Source of the DNA: Niastella koreensis GR20-10
Lineage (GTDB): Bacteria > Bacteroidota > Bacteroidia > Chitinophagales > Chitinophagaceae
Length of the DNA: 64,000 nucleotides
Direction: 5' to 3'
Assembly: GCF_000246855.1 (NCBI RefSeq)
Contig: NC_016609.1
Span: forward strand, 1,798,001 to 1,862,000
The notes below the pieces were generated by a model. It did not search any database and was not told where the DNA came from. It worked only from the letters and a program-made list of their open reading frames with translations. Below, one piece after another: positions 19,201-28,497 of the stretch (position 1 is the stretch's first letter; the number at the start of each line of letters is the position of its first letter). The translations under genes were made by a program, and so were the position numbers.

Positions 19201-19445
19201 CCCAAAACTCCAACTGGTGGTTACGCGATGGTACTTTTATCCGGTTAAAAACGGTGGAGTTAGGTTATACAGTACCCCGCAAACTGCTTAACCGCATTGG
19301 TTTCTCCAACCTGAGGATCTATGCCAACGGGCAAAACCTGTTTGCGCTAAGTAAATTCAAGTTGTGGGATCCTGAAATGGGTGGTAACGGATTGGGTTAC
19401 CCGGTTCAGGCAATATATAACCTGGGGATCAATTTCGGGTTCTAA
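16230..19445 (+). CDS. SusC/RagA-family TonB-linked outer-membrane transporter (PUL)
   Basis: A complete 1071-residue SusC. It has a long signal peptide (about 1-41, ending SLAQ), a CarboxypepD_reg-like domain (GPISGTVLDSTHHEALAGVSVQIKGS, about 45-125), the TonB-box-like DVVVVAYGKQKK, a plug (about 135-250, with GVGSFGAGKVDPLILIDGMES and SLYGARGANGVILVTTKSG) and a 22-strand-type barrel ending in Phe (NLGINFGF). It imports large oligosaccharides together with the SusD encoded 48 bp downstream. It has its own strong promoter at 16114-16143. Gene order points to a fucose/galactose-containing glycan. Confidence 0.97.
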   Translation: MTKRFACCMRRCTAFSHPSFYLILFTLFTGFLFSSMDSLAQAEGPISGTVLDSTHHEALAGVSVQIKGSRQGTSTDGKGRFALDIPGDHVTLDISFVGYKQIQITAYKGKPVTVLLPLAEDTTQDVVVVAYGKQKKQSMVASITTINPKELRGASSNLTSMLAGRVSGMIAYQQSGEPGADNATFFIRGVGSFGAGKVDPLILIDGMESSTNDLARLQPDDIAGFSVLKDAAASSLYGARGANGVILVTTKSGAEGKAKFGVRLDMPVSTNTRNFKFADNITYMKLANEAVLTRDPLGVLPYTQNKIDHTAAGDDPLRYPNNNWINSLIKDYTINNKADMNVSGGGKTAQYYIAGTYNIDRGILKTVSNSTFNSNIRLGNYSVRSNININITPTTKAVVRTYAQFDDYNGPPGYRDQYGNWVGGGQAVFNSAIWSNPVMFPALYPSSFAPYLQHPIFGNAYVGNTTSLYTNPFARMVSGFQQYSTSTVNAQIELNQNLNFVTPGLATRFMAYTQRYAFFTVNRSYSPFYYTLMPDANGKLNVLTPLNPGQGTEYLSYNPGDRLLNTTTYAQLATDYSRTFNDKHAVSGMVIGILRNFLTANGGNIQQSLPARNLGLSGRFTYAFDNRYLAEFNFGYNGSERFAANHRYGFFPSAGLGWIISNEKFFEPLQKVISNLKFRTTYGLVGNDQIGNTNDRFFYLSNVDPNSSANSYHFGLDQGHWIPGYAVNRYANFDITWEKAKTFNYGMDLNFRNGIGVVVDGFHSIRSNILMARNTIPTTMGLEAGIQANVGEAESQGVDVALNYTKDINKSLWVQGRANFTYATSKYRINEEPKYPASLQYLSQVGQSLKQGYGLVAERLFVDDAEASKSPVQSFGGNPPMGGDIKYRDINGDGQISSLDVVPLGYPTVPEITYGFGFSVGYKGVDLSTFFQGNARVSFFINPYNISPFVLNGGSQNGLLSAIAQSHWSEDKQDLHAFWPRLDAQFNNNNSQNSNWWLRDGTFIRLKTVELGYTVPRKLLNRIGFSNLRIYANGQNLFALSKFKLWDPEMGGNGLGYPVQAIYNLGINFGF

Positions 19446-19493
19446 CCAAAGTAGTGCATTGAATTGATTCATTTTTTTTGAAAACAGCAAACA

Positions 19494-21422
19494 ATGAAAA
19501 CAAGATATTATATACCGGTTTTGATCATGGCGATCGGCCTGGGTGCGTGTAAAAAGAATTTCCTGGATGTGGTGCCCGATAACGTAGCTACGCTCGACAA
19601 CGCCTTTACCATGCGTTCCGAGGCGGAAAAATACCTGGCTACCTGTTATTCATTTTTACCAAACGATGGCGACCCCGTAACCAATATAGCTTACCAGGGT
19701 GGTGATGAATTCTGGCTGGCTTATCCGGCTGCGAGTTTAACAGCAACCAACTGGAATGTAGCCCGTGGCAACCAGAATGTAGTGCGGCCTTACGCGAACA
19801 TCTGGGACGGTGATTATTTTGATAATGCAGGGTTCAGAGGCATGTTTGTGGGCATCCGTACCTGTAATACTTTTATCGAAAACGTATCGAACCTCAGTAA
19901 AATTCCCGACCTCACCATCGATGAACGTAACCGCTGGTTAGGGGAGGTGATGTTCCTGAAAGCATATTATCATTTCCTGTTGATGCGTCAGTACGGACCT
20001 ATTCCCATTATGGATAAAAGCATTCCTGTAACGGCGCCATTGGAGCAAACAAAGGTAAAGCGGCAACCGGTTGACAGCGTGGTGAATTATATTTCCAATT
20101 TAATTGACTCCGCCTGCACCCGTTTACCTGCAGCCCTGTTAACGCCTTCTACCGAATTGGGACGCATAACCATTGCCATTGCGAAAAGTATGAAGGCCCG
20201 GGTACTGGTGTATGGCGCCAGTCCGTTGTTCAATGGCAATAGCGATTACTCGAATTTTAAAGATAAAGACGGCGTACAACTGATCTCCACCACCTATGAT
20301 GCCACAAAATGGCAACGCGCAGCAACAGCTGCAGCCGATGCTATCAAGGCTTGCGATCAGGCGGGGATCTACCTGTATAAGTTTATCAATACAACAGGTT
20401 TTCCGCTTACCAATGAGACCATCACTCAAATGAGCGTGCGCAATGCGGTTTGTGAAAAATGGAACCAGGAATGGATCTGGGCCAACTCCAACTCCTCTAC
20501 CTGGCAATTGCAATATTCGTCCATGGCGCACATCGATCCTAATAACTCCGGTAACTCCAGTATTTATGGAACACTCGGGCCCACCCTGCAGGTAGTGCGT
20601 CAGTTCTATACCAAAAACGGTGTACCTATTACAGAAGATAAAACCCTTGATTACTCCAGCATCAATACGTTGAGAACAGCTACGCATGATGAGCGGTTCA
20701 ATATTGTGGAAGGATATAGAACAGCCCGGTTGAACTATGACCGTGAGTCCCGCTTTTATGCCGACCTGGGTTTTGATGGCGGTACCTGGTACATGCAAAA
20801 CAGTCCCAGCCATACCGATGAAAATACCTGGAGCGCGCAATTGAAACTGGGGCAATTTGGCAGTGGGGTAGCGGTTACTATTACTACGTACTATCCTAAG
20901 AAATTGGTGAACTGGAAATTTGCTTTCCAAAACGATAACAGCAGCCATATTGAAGATTATCCGTTCCCAACTATGCGGCTTGCCGATCTGTACCTGTTAT
21001 ATGCAGAAGCGGCAAATGAAGCCAATGGTCCTTCGGCGGATGTATACAAATATTTAAACCTCATCAGGGCCAGGGCAGGGCTGCCTGGTGTTGAGGACAG
21101 CTGGACCAACTTCAGCACCAATCCCGGCGCTTACCTTACAAAAGACGGCTTGCGAAATATCATTCGCAATGAACGCAATATTGAAATGTCGTTTGAAGGA
21201 AGCCGTTTCTGGGACCTGCGTCGCTGGAAGCTGGCGGGCACCATGCTCAATACGAACATCATTGGCTGGGACCGTTCCGGCACAGCTGATCATCCCGAAC
21301 TGTTTTATATCCCCACCACTTATTATACCATGCGGTTTGCGGTGCCACGCGATTACCTGTGGCCGATCAGAGAATCGAATCTGCCTGTAAACGAAAACCT
21401 GGTACAAAACCCCGGCTGGTAA
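19494..21422 (+). CDS. SusD/RagB-family glycan-binding lipoprotein (PUL)
   Basis: 642 residues, long for SusD. The lipoprotein signal ends LGAC (Cys19) followed by KKNFLDVVPDN. Family hallmarks include FLKAYYHFLLMRQYGPIPIMD, LADLYLLYAEAANEANGP, IRNERNIEMSFEGSRFWDLRRWKLA and the terminal NLVQNPGW. It forms the lid of the preceding SusC and binds the incoming glycan at the surface. The extra length lies in the central loop region (about 250-470), which may shape a glycan-specific site. It is followed 42 bp later by a DUF4959/DUF5000-type lipoprotein. Confidence 0.96.
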   Translation: MKTRYYIPVLIMAIGLGACKKNFLDVVPDNVATLDNAFTMRSEAEKYLATCYSFLPNDGDPVTNIAYQGGDEFWLAYPAASLTATNWNVARGNQNVVRPYANIWDGDYFDNAGFRGMFVGIRTCNTFIENVSNLSKIPDLTIDERNRWLGEVMFLKAYYHFLLMRQYGPIPIMDKSIPVTAPLEQTKVKRQPVDSVVNYISNLIDSACTRLPAALLTPSTELGRITIAIAKSMKARVLVYGASPLFNGNSDYSNFKDKDGVQLISTTYDATKWQRAATAAADAIKACDQAGIYLYKFINTTGFPLTNETITQMSVRNAVCEKWNQEWIWANSNSSTWQLQYSSMAHIDPNNSGNSSIYGTLGPTLQVVRQFYTKNGVPITEDKTLDYSSINTLRTATHDERFNIVEGYRTARLNYDRESRFYADLGFDGGTWYMQNSPSHTDENTWSAQLKLGQFGSGVAVTITTYYPKKLVNWKFAFQNDNSSHIEDYPFPTMRLADLYLLYAEAANEANGPSADVYKYLNLIRARAGLPGVEDSWTNFSTNPGAYLTKDGLRNIIRNERNIEMSFEGSRFWDLRRWKLAGTMLNTNIIGWDRSGTADHPELFYIPTTYYTMRFAVPRDYLWPIRESNLPVNENLVQNPGW

Positions 21423-21464
21423 AATTCCCCTTAAACAAAATCTGGCTTGCCAAAATATACAGAT

Positions 21465-22649
21465 ATGAAAAAACACATGGTAGTAATAGCTGCCCTTCTG
21501 CTGCTGACAGCAGTGTGGAGTTGCAAAAAAGAAGATGTGAATGGTATAAAGCAAGGTGGCGGTAGTGCGCCCGGTGTGGTAAGTAATGTAACCGTGGTAA
21601 ACGAGCACGGCGCTGCAACCATCTCTTATGTCTTACCCGGCGATGAAGACCTTTTATATATTAAAGCAGTATATACATTGCCCAACGGTACCCAACGCGA
21701 GGTGAAAGCCTCTTATTACTCAAACCAGTTGCGGGTGGATGGTTTTGCCGATACCCTGAAACATACGGTAAAACTGTATGCGATGAACAGGGCTGAAGAA
21801 GCCGGCCAGCCGGTTGAAGTGGAGATAGCTCCGTTGGTATCTCATATTCAACTGGTATACCGCAACATGACGGTACGGGCCACGGCAGGTGGAATAAGAG
21901 TATTATCCCAAAACCCGTATAAAGGCGACGTGGTGATTGTACCTATGGTCGATTCTTTGGAAACAGGCGAGTGGAAAAGCCTGGATAATATCTACACCAG
22001 CGATTCAATCATTGCGGTAAGCATCAGAGGCTTGTCGCCCTCACCAAAGAAATTCGCGTTTTGCGTTCGCGACCGTTGGCTGAATCATACAGATACTATG
22101 TATGCCACGCTTACACCTAAACGGGAATTGAGCATCGATAAAAATGACTTTGCTGTTTACCAGTGCGACAACGATACAAAAATGTCGTACAGCACCACGG
22201 TAGACCTGATGTGGAAGGGATTGATGAGTAACGAATGGCCCTGTACCTATACCGATGAAAGCTCGGGTATACCCACCACCATTACCTGGAGTGTTGGTTC
22301 TGCACCGGTTAAATTAACCCGCTTTAACCTGCTCACCCGCCGGGAAGGTTCATTATGGTATTCAAAAGGAAGTCCACGCCGGTTTGAGATCTATGGTTCC
22401 AACAGTCCAACCCATGATGGCGACTGGAGTAAATGGACAAAGATCCTTAGTTGCGAAGTAATAAAACCAAGCGGCCTGCCACTGGGAACGGAAAACAATG
22501 CTGATAACACGGCGGGAAGTGTTGGGTTCGCATTCGATTTTAATGAAGATACCCCGCCTTACCAGTACCTGCGGTTGAAATGTTTGCAAAACTGGATGGG
22601 TTCTTATTTCATTGAGATAGAAAATATGTCGATGTGGAAAACCAATTAA
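21465..22649 (+). CDS. PUL surface lipoprotein, DUF4959-DUF5126-DUF5000 type
   Basis: 394 residues from the ATG at 21465 (MKKHMVVIAALLLL), preferred to an earlier in-frame start because the signal peptide begins here. The lipobox ends VWSC, followed by KKED. The layout is two FN3-like domains (about 35-130 and 130-225; GVVSNVTVVNEHGAATISYVLP is the usual DUF4959 start) and a C-terminal discoidin-like DUF5000 (about 245-394) with IEIYGSNSP-like RFEIYGSNSPTHDGDWSKW and FDFNEDTPPYQYLRLKC. Such proteins follow susCD in many PULs and are believed to be surface glycan-binding proteins. Specificity is unknown. Confidence 0.85.
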   Translation: MKKHMVVIAALLLLTAVWSCKKEDVNGIKQGGGSAPGVVSNVTVVNEHGAATISYVLPGDEDLLYIKAVYTLPNGTQREVKASYYSNQLRVDGFADTLKHTVKLYAMNRAEEAGQPVEVEIAPLVSHIQLVYRNMTVRATAGGIRVLSQNPYKGDVVIVPMVDSLETGEWKSLDNIYTSDSIIAVSIRGLSPSPKKFAFCVRDRWLNHTDTMYATLTPKRELSIDKNDFAVYQCDNDTKMSYSTTVDLMWKGLMSNEWPCTYTDESSGIPTTITWSVGSAPVKLTRFNLLTRREGSLWYSKGSPRRFEIYGSNSPTHDGDWSKWTKILSCEVIKPSGLPLGTENNADNTAGSVGFAFDFNEDTPPYQYLRLKCLQNWMGSYFIEIENMSMWKTN

Positions 22650-22693
22650 GAGCGCCGTTCAATTCAATTTTTAAAAAAGTTAAAATCAAATTC

Positions 22694-23911
22694 ATGAAAC
22701 AATATATTATCAGCATACGCATAGTTTTGTTGATCGTTGTATTGGGAGGCGTGGTGGTTTCGTGTAAAAAGATGGATGATTATAAAAAGTACGCTGATGG
22801 CGGCGAGATCATTTACCCGGCAACTTTTGATTCATTAAAAGTGATCCCGGGCAATGGCCGGGCTATGATCACCGGTTTGTTATCAGGTATTCCCAATATT
22901 GTTAAATTCCGGGTGTACTGGAATGATGGCCTCGACTCGCTCGAAGCGCCTGTTGTACGTAAAGGAAAAGTAGATACCATAAAACAGGTCATCCCTAATT
23001 TGCCGGAAGGACCAAGAACGTTTATCGTTCGCACCTTCGACGACAAAGGCAATCGCTCCATACCTACAACCGTTACCGGTAATGTATACGGCGCAAATTT
23101 TCAGGCATCGGTAAATGAGCGTGGAAACCGGGCGGTATTTAAAACGGTCTTCAACAAGGATGGCGGCGCAGAAATTACCCTGGCCGATGTGGATGCCTAT
23201 GTAAATGTATTGGGGATGCACATCCGGTATTATGACGCCACCAATAATGTACGCGATACGGTTATACCGGTACAGTTAAAAAACCAGGTGGCTGTAGTGC
23301 CAGGTGTTAGTATCCAAAAGCCTATAACTTATAATACCCTGTACCTGCCCGAGCCAGTGGGGATAGATACATTCACCGTACAGGCTGCTACCCTGAGTGC
23401 ATTTACCGAAGTGACATTATTAAATAATATCCATCCCGTTGCCAACAGGGCCAATGACGGCAGCCGCTGGGCTACACTACGCGACTGGATCAGCAATGAC
23501 GCCGCACAGACCCATAATACCAATGGGGTAAATTATGGTGGTACCGACATCAGCGGCGATGCGAAAATATATTTTGAAGCCGGCTGGGGCGCCCCTGGTA
23601 TTACCAATGGAAAAATACACCAGGTATGCACCCTGCCTCCCGGTAACTATAGCTTTGAAGGTGAAGTGGACTGGTGGGCGGTAGGATCTAAAAATGATTC
23701 TTACCTGGTAGCAGCAGCTGGGGCTAACGGTTTGCCTGATGTAAGTGGCCTTGGTACGGCTATTTCTTATAAGCGAGTAGACAATGGTTCAAGGGCAATA
23801 TGTACATTTACATTAACCCAGCAAACAACGCTTTCATTAGGGCTGTTGCTGGATCTGGCCAGTGACGGCGAGGCTATGCGTTTCAATAGTTTACGGTTAT
23901 ACATAAAATAA
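22694..23911 (+). CDS. PUL surface lipoprotein, DUF4998 type with C-terminal beta-sandwich
   Basis: 405 residues from the ATG at 22694 (MKQYIISIRIVLL). Twenty residues of upstream open frame overlap the previous gene's tail and are rejected. The lipobox ends VVSC, then KKMDDYKKYADGGEIIYP, which is a DUF4998 hallmark, with further FN3-like repeats to about residue 250. The C-terminal 150 residues (from DGSRWATLRDWISND) form a jelly-roll-like module resembling DUF5013 or carbohydrate-binding modules. The two lipoproteins after susCD probably cooperate in glycan capture at the cell surface. Ligand unknown. Confidence 0.83.
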   Translation: MKQYIISIRIVLLIVVLGGVVVSCKKMDDYKKYADGGEIIYPATFDSLKVIPGNGRAMITGLLSGIPNIVKFRVYWNDGLDSLEAPVVRKGKVDTIKQVIPNLPEGPRTFIVRTFDDKGNRSIPTTVTGNVYGANFQASVNERGNRAVFKTVFNKDGGAEITLADVDAYVNVLGMHIRYYDATNNVRDTVIPVQLKNQVAVVPGVSIQKPITYNTLYLPEPVGIDTFTVQAATLSAFTEVTLLNNIHPVANRANDGSRWATLRDWISNDAAQTHNTNGVNYGGTDISGDAKIYFEAGWGAPGITNGKIHQVCTLPPGNYSFEGEVDWWAVGSKNDSYLVAAAGANGLPDVSGLGTAISYKRVDNGSRAICTFTLTQQTTLSLGLLLDLASDGEAMRFNSLRLYIK

Positions 23912-23933
23912 ACTTTGTTCAACAATCATCCTG

Positions 23934-26276
23934 ATGTATAGAAGCAGCATGATCCGTATCGGTAAAATTTCATTATTACTATTGTTTAGTATAAGCAGGG
24001 TACAGGCGCAAACGAACAAACCCCTGCGGTTATGGTACGATAAGCCGGCGGCGCAATGGGAAGAAACCCTGCCGCTGGGAAATGGCCGCCTGGGTATGAT
24101 GCCCGATGGAGGCGTACTACAGGAGAATATTGTGCTCAATGATATTACGTTGTGGTCGGGTGCGCCGCAGGATGCAAACAATTACAAGGCCAATCAGAAA
24201 CTACCTGAAATACAGAAACTACTGCTTGAAGGAAAGAACGATGAGGCGCAGGCGCTGATCAATAAAGATTTCATTTGTACAGGCAAGGGCTCGGGCGCCG
24301 AGCCCTTTGGCTGTTTTCAAACGCTGGGCCGTTTAGGCATTGCCTTTAATTATGACGGACCTGCCAACGCTGCCTTTACCAATTACAGCAGACAGTTGTC
24401 GCTCAATGATGCAGCTGCTGCCTGTACCTATAAGGTAGGAGATGTTACTTATAACCGGGAATACTTCACCAGTTTTGGCAACGACGTGGGTATTATTAAA
24501 CTCACTGCCAGCGCAGCAGGTAAATTGAATTTTGAAGTTTCCCTGTCGCGGCCGGAAAAAGCAACGGTAACGGTTGCGGGTAACAAACTCGAAATGGCCG
24601 GACAGTTAGAGAACGGTACCGATGGAAAAGGCATGCAATACGTAGCCCTGGTGTCCGCAAAACTAACCGGGGGCAGCCTGTCAGCTGCCGGTAATAAACT
24701 GGTAGTGAAAAATGCAACAAAAGCCATCCTGTTCTTTTCTGCCAAAACGAGTTATAAGGATGCCGATTACCGTCAGCATGCGCAGCAATTGCTCGATAAA
24801 GCTATGCTGGTGGCCTATGACGCCGAAAAGAAAAAACATCTTAACAACTATGGAAAACTGTTCAACCGCCTGCAGGTTGATCTGGGTTCATCGGGCGCCG
24901 ACGAATTGCCTACCGATCAACGGCTGGATAAATTTTATAATGCTACCACGCCCGATAACCGGTTAACGGTGTTGTTTTATCAATACAGCCGTTACCTTTC
25001 TATCAGCAGTACCCGGGTGGGTTTGTTGCCACCCAATTTACAGGGACTGTGGGCGCATGAGGTTCATACGCCGTGGAATGGCGATTATCACCTCGATGTA
25101 AATGTGCAAATGAACCATTGGGGCGTTGAACCGGCCAACCTGTCTGAACTGAACCTGCCATTGGCAGATCTGGTAAAAGAGATGGGACCACATGGCGAAA
25201 AGACCGCCAAAGCCTATTACAATGCAAGAGGGTGGGTGGCGCATGTGATCACCAATCCCTGGTTGTTTACCGAGCCTGGCGAAAGCGCTTCCTGGGGTGT
25301 TACCAAAGCAGGGTCGGGCTGGTTGTGTAATAACCTGTGGGATCATTATACATTTTCTAACGATCTTAATTATCTGAAAAAGATCTATCCGGTTTTGAAA
25401 GGCAGTGCACTATTTTATTCGGATATACTTATTAAAGATCCGGAAACTGGATGGTTGGTCACAGCCCCTTCCTCTTCACCGGAAAACTGGTTTTATATGC
25501 CTGATGGCAGCAAACAGTCGAGCATTTGCATGGGCGCTACCATCGATAACCAGATCATTCGCGAGCTGTTCAATAATGTGATCACCGCATCGGAGCAATT
25601 ACATATAGATGAACCGTTCAGAAAAGAATTAAAAGAAAAACTGAAACAGATCCCACCCGCAGCGCAGATTTCCGCCGATGGCCGCGTGATGGAATGGTTG
25701 AAAGATTATAAGGAAGCCGATCCGCAACACCGGCACATCTCACATTTGTACGGGTTGTACCCGGCCAGTTTAATAACGCCTTCCCAAACGCCTGCGTTTG
25801 CCGAAGCCTGTAAGAAATCATTGAATGTGCGTGGTGATGACGGGCCCAGCTGGTCCATTGCCTATAAGCAATTATTCTGGGCGCGACTGCATGATGGCAA
25901 CCGTGCCTATAAGTTGTTCCGTGAGATCATGAAGCCGACCCATAAAACCGGTATTAATTATGGCGCTGGCGGCGGTGTATATCCTAATTTATTATCGGCC
26001 GGCCCGCCCTTCCAGATAGACGGCAATTTTGGCGCCGGCGCCGGTATTGCCGAAATGCTGTTACAAAGCCACGAAGGTTACATCAACTTTCTTCCAGCCA
26101 TCCCCGATGTATGGAAAGCGGAAGGATCGGTGAAAGGGATGAAAGCAAGAGGAAATATTACGGTAGATTTTAGTTGGAAGGACGGCGTTGTTACCGGATA
26201 TAAATTATATTCACCAAAGAAACAGGTGGTGAAAGTTATGGTTAATGGAGTTATTAAAGATGAGTTAACACGTTGA
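23934..26276 (+). CDS. GH95-family alpha-L-fucosidase (or alpha-L-galactosidase)
   Basis: 780 residues with a signal peptide ending VQAQ (Met6 at 23949 is an alternative start). GH95 features run from PLRLWYDKPAAQWEETLPLGNGRLGMM at the N terminus, through HLDVNVQMNHWGVEPANLSELNLPL and SWGVTKAGSGWLCNNLWDHY, to HRHISHLYGLYPASLITPSQTP and FQIDGNFGAGAGIAEMLLQS in the (alpha/alpha)6 barrel. GH95 enzymes remove terminal alpha-1,2-L-fucose by inversion; a few prefer L-galactose. The final codons, including the TGA stop, are supplied by the first two units of the GTTRAYNN array that follows, so the C terminus (LTR) is repeat-encoded. Confidence 0.94.
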   Translation: MYRSSMIRIGKISLLLLFSISRVQAQTNKPLRLWYDKPAAQWEETLPLGNGRLGMMPDGGVLQENIVLNDITLWSGAPQDANNYKANQKLPEIQKLLLEGKNDEAQALINKDFICTGKGSGAEPFGCFQTLGRLGIAFNYDGPANAAFTNYSRQLSLNDAAAACTYKVGDVTYNREYFTSFGNDVGIIKLTASAAGKLNFEVSLSRPEKATVTVAGNKLEMAGQLENGTDGKGMQYVALVSAKLTGGSLSAAGNKLVVKNATKAILFFSAKTSYKDADYRQHAQQLLDKAMLVAYDAEKKKHLNNYGKLFNRLQVDLGSSGADELPTDQRLDKFYNATTPDNRLTVLFYQYSRYLSISSTRVGLLPPNLQGLWAHEVHTPWNGDYHLDVNVQMNHWGVEPANLSELNLPLADLVKEMGPHGEKTAKAYYNARGWVAHVITNPWLFTEPGESASWGVTKAGSGWLCNNLWDHYTFSNDLNYLKKIYPVLKGSALFYSDILIKDPETGWLVTAPSSSPENWFYMPDGSKQSSICMGATIDNQIIRELFNNVITASEQLHIDEPFRKELKEKLKQIPPAAQISADGRVMEWLKDYKEADPQHRHISHLYGLYPASLITPSQTPAFAEACKKSLNVRGDDGPSWSIAYKQLFWARLHDGNRAYKLFREIMKPTHKTGINYGAGGGVYPNLLSAGPPFQIDGNFGAGAGIAEMLLQSHEGYINFLPAIPDVWKAEGSVKGMKARGNITVDFSWKDGVVTGYKLYSPKKQVVKVMVNGVIKDELTR

Positions 26277-26417
26277 CACGTTAACACGTTGATGGGTTGA
26301 CCAGTTGATCAGTTGACCAGGAAGGAAAGTTGATAGAGTTGACAGGGTTGATAGTGTTGATAGAGGGAAGAAAGTTGACCAGTTAATACGTTGATAAGTT
26401 AACACGTTAACAGGTTG
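26264..26417. repeat. Degenerate GTTRAYNN octamer/nonamer array
   Basis: Seven contiguous octamers from 26264 to 26319 (GTTAACAC, GTTGACAC, GTTAACAC, GTTGATGG, GTTGACCA, GTTGATCA, GTTGACCA) are followed by nonamers GTTGATAGA, GTTGACAGG, GTTGATAGT, GTTGATAGA and then more octamers to about 26417. All are in one orientation. The part 26329-26366 matches 62903-62940 at 35 of 38 positions, so this is a dispersed family. The stop codon of the fucosidase gene lies inside unit 2. Confidence 0.85.
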
Positions 26418-26440
26418 AATTTAATCGCGAGGTTGCCAAA

Positions 26441-26475
26441 CTCCCCCTTCCGCCAGCTGGCGGAGCCGGGGGGAG
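26441..26475. repeat. GC-rich imperfect palindrome upstream of the esterase gene
   Basis: CTCCCCC (26441-26447) and GGGGGGAG (26468-26475) flank the perfect palindrome CCGCCAGCTGGCGG (26450-26463). It is a stable REP-like hairpin between the GTTRAYNN array and the esterase start, and may act as a processing or attenuation site in the PUL transcript. Confidence 0.6.
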
Positions 26476-26503
26476 GCCCCGTTTGCCAATAAACATATTA
26501 TAT

Positions 26504-28477
26504 ATGAAAAAAACGATTGCAAGTTGTTTACTAGTTACGCTTGTTACAGGTACAAAAGCCCAGCTCAAACTGCCAAAGATCTTCGGCGACAGCATGGTGC
26601 TGCAACGGAATGCGCCAGTAAGAGTATGGGGATGGGCTGCACCGGCTGAAGCAATAACGGTGCAATTTCATCAACAGCAAAAATCGGTAAAGGCCGATGC
26701 CAATGGAAACTGGGAAGCTGTACTGGCGCCGGAACAGGTGGGCGGTCCGTATGACTTACAGGTAAAAGGAAAAACAACCATCACGCTGCATGGCATTCTC
26801 ATGGGTGATCTGTGGGTGTGTTCTGGTCAGTCGAATATGGAAATGCCGGTGAAGGGCTGGTCGCAGGTAGTGAATGCCGACCAGGAAATTGCAGCCGCTA
26901 ATTATCCATCCATCCGGTTATTTACCGTAGAAAAAAACGTACAGGGCAAACCCGCCGATGATGTAAAAAGCGGTTCCTGGCAAACCTGCAATCCGCAAAC
27001 CATTCCACCCTTTTCAGCAGTAGGTTATTTTTTTGGAAGAGCGCTGCATCAGCAATTGCATGTGCCCATTGGGTTGATTAGCTCCAACTGGGGCGGAACC
27101 GATATTGAAAGCTGGATCAGCCGGAAAGGTTTTGAAAGCGAACCTTATTACAGCTGGCTGACGGCAATAACCCCCGAAAAAAGTACGGCTGACATGACTG
27201 CCATGAGGGACCAGCAAATGCAGGCCTACCTGGCGTCGTTGCAGTTGAATAATATAGATACATCCACCATCAAACAATGGCCGTCAATTGAGCTGGACGA
27301 TAACAAATGGCTTCAGATGCATGTGCCGGAAGTGTGGGAGAGCCAGTTGCCCGGACCCAAATTCGATGGCGTTATCTGGTATAGAAAAGAAATAAATATC
27401 GATGAAGCCGATGCCGGAAAACCAGCAGTGCTGCATCTGGCCATGATCGACGATAATGACGTTACTTACGTAAATGGCGTTCCCGTAGGCGCCATACAGG
27501 GCTATAATGTAAAGCGGGTGTACAACGTGGCCGGTTCAATTTTAAAGAAAGGGAAGAATGTGATCGCTGTGCGGGTAACGGATACCGGCGGTGGCGGCGG
27601 CATTTATGGTGAAAAAGAAGATTGCGTGCTGGCGATCGATGGAAAAAAAATTGCGCTGGATGGCCAGTGGAAGTTCTGCATTGAGTCCATGCAAACAAGT
27701 ACCGGTATTGGCCCTAATGATTATCCAAGTGTGTTGTACAATGGTATGATCAGTCCTATTATAAAGCTGGCCATTAAAGGCGCCATCTGGTACCAGGGCG
27801 AAAATAACGCCGGTCGCGCTTATGAATATCGCAAAGCCATGCCATTATTGATTAACGACTGGCGGATGCGCTGGAAACAACCCGCCATGCCATTTTATTT
27901 TGTACAGCTCACCAGTTTTAATAGCGCCAACGGGAATAGTAACAAGGGAAGCAACTGGGCGGAATTACGCGAGGCGCAAACCATGGCCACAGCATTACCC
28001 AATACAGGCATGGCTGTTACGATCGATATCGGTGAACCCGGTGATATTCATCCGCATAACAAGCAGGATGTAGGCAAGCGCCTGGCCTTACTGGCATTAC
28101 AACATACTTATGGAATAAAAACCATTGCCTCAGGACCTGTGTACAAAAGCATGCAGGTAAAAGGCAACAGTGTTACCCTTCAATTTACAAACACCGATAA
28201 AGGGTTGACCGGTTCCGGCAATGACATAACCGGATTTGAAGTGGCCGGCGCCGATCAGCATTTTTATCCGGCCAAGGCAACCATTGCCGGTACAACTGTA
28301 ACGGTATCTGCACCGGAAGTATCCACGCCGGTAGCGGTACGATATGCCTGGGCCGATGATGATAGCAAAGCCACCCTGTTTAACACAGCTGGTTTGCCTG
28401 CAGCGCCTTTCCGCACCGACAACTGGAAATCAATTACCGAAGGAAAAAAATATACGCCACCACTTACGCAACAATAA
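26504..28477 (+). CDS. Sialate O-acetylesterase-family (SASA) carbohydrate esterase
   Basis: 657 residues from the ATG at 26504 with a signal peptide ending GTKA. The SGNH-type blocks are clear: [16 protein letters not shown] (nucleophile Ser in GQSN, about residue 107), [14 protein letters not shown], and [21 protein letters not shown] (Asp and His of the triad). A jelly-roll insert lies between the first and second blocks, as in SIAE-like enzymes. Despite the name, such enzymes in plant-glycan PULs remove acetyl groups from diverse sugars. Here it probably deacetylates the glycan so that the fucosidase and galactosidases can act. It is separated from the fucosidase gene by repeats but lies on the same strand. 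Confidence 0.92.
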   Translation: MKKTIASCLLVTLVTGTKAQLKLPKIFGDSMVLQRNAPVRVWGWAAPAEAITVQFHQQQKSVKADANGNWEAVLAPEQVGGPYDLQVKGKTTITLHGILMGDLWVCSGQSNMEMPVKGWSQVVNADQEIAAANYPSIRLFTVEKNVQGKPADDVKSGSWQTCNPQTIPPFSAVGYFFGRALHQQLHVPIGLISSNWGGTDIESWISRKGFESEPYYSWLTAITPEKSTADMTAMRDQQMQAYLASLQLNNIDTSTIKQWPSIELDDNKWLQMHVPEVWESQLPGPKFDGVIWYRKEINIDEADAGKPAVLHLAMIDDNDVTYVNGVPVGAIQGYNVKRVYNVAGSILKKGKNVIAVRVTDTGGGGGIYGEKEDCVLAIDGKKIALDGQWKFCIESMQTSTGIGPNDYPSVLYNGMISPIIKLAIKGAIWYQGENNAGRAYEYRKAMPLLINDWRMRWKQPAMPFYFVQLTSFNSANGNSNKGSNWAELREAQTMATALPNTGMAVTIDIGEPGDIHPHNKQDVGKRLALLALQHTYGIKTIASGPVYKSMQVKGNSVTLQFTNTDKGLTGSGNDITGFEVAGADQHFYPAKATIAGTTVTVSAPEVSTPVAVRYAWADDDSKATLFNTAGLPAAPFRTDNWKSITEGKKYTPPLTQQ

Positions 28478-28497
28478 ACAATTATTTAATCTGTAAC

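Noticed and set aside
20139-20948. 269-codon open frame on the minus strand inside the PUL susD
   Set aside because: Shadow of a confidently identified SusD; no recognisable domain or signal, and composition follows the susD codons.
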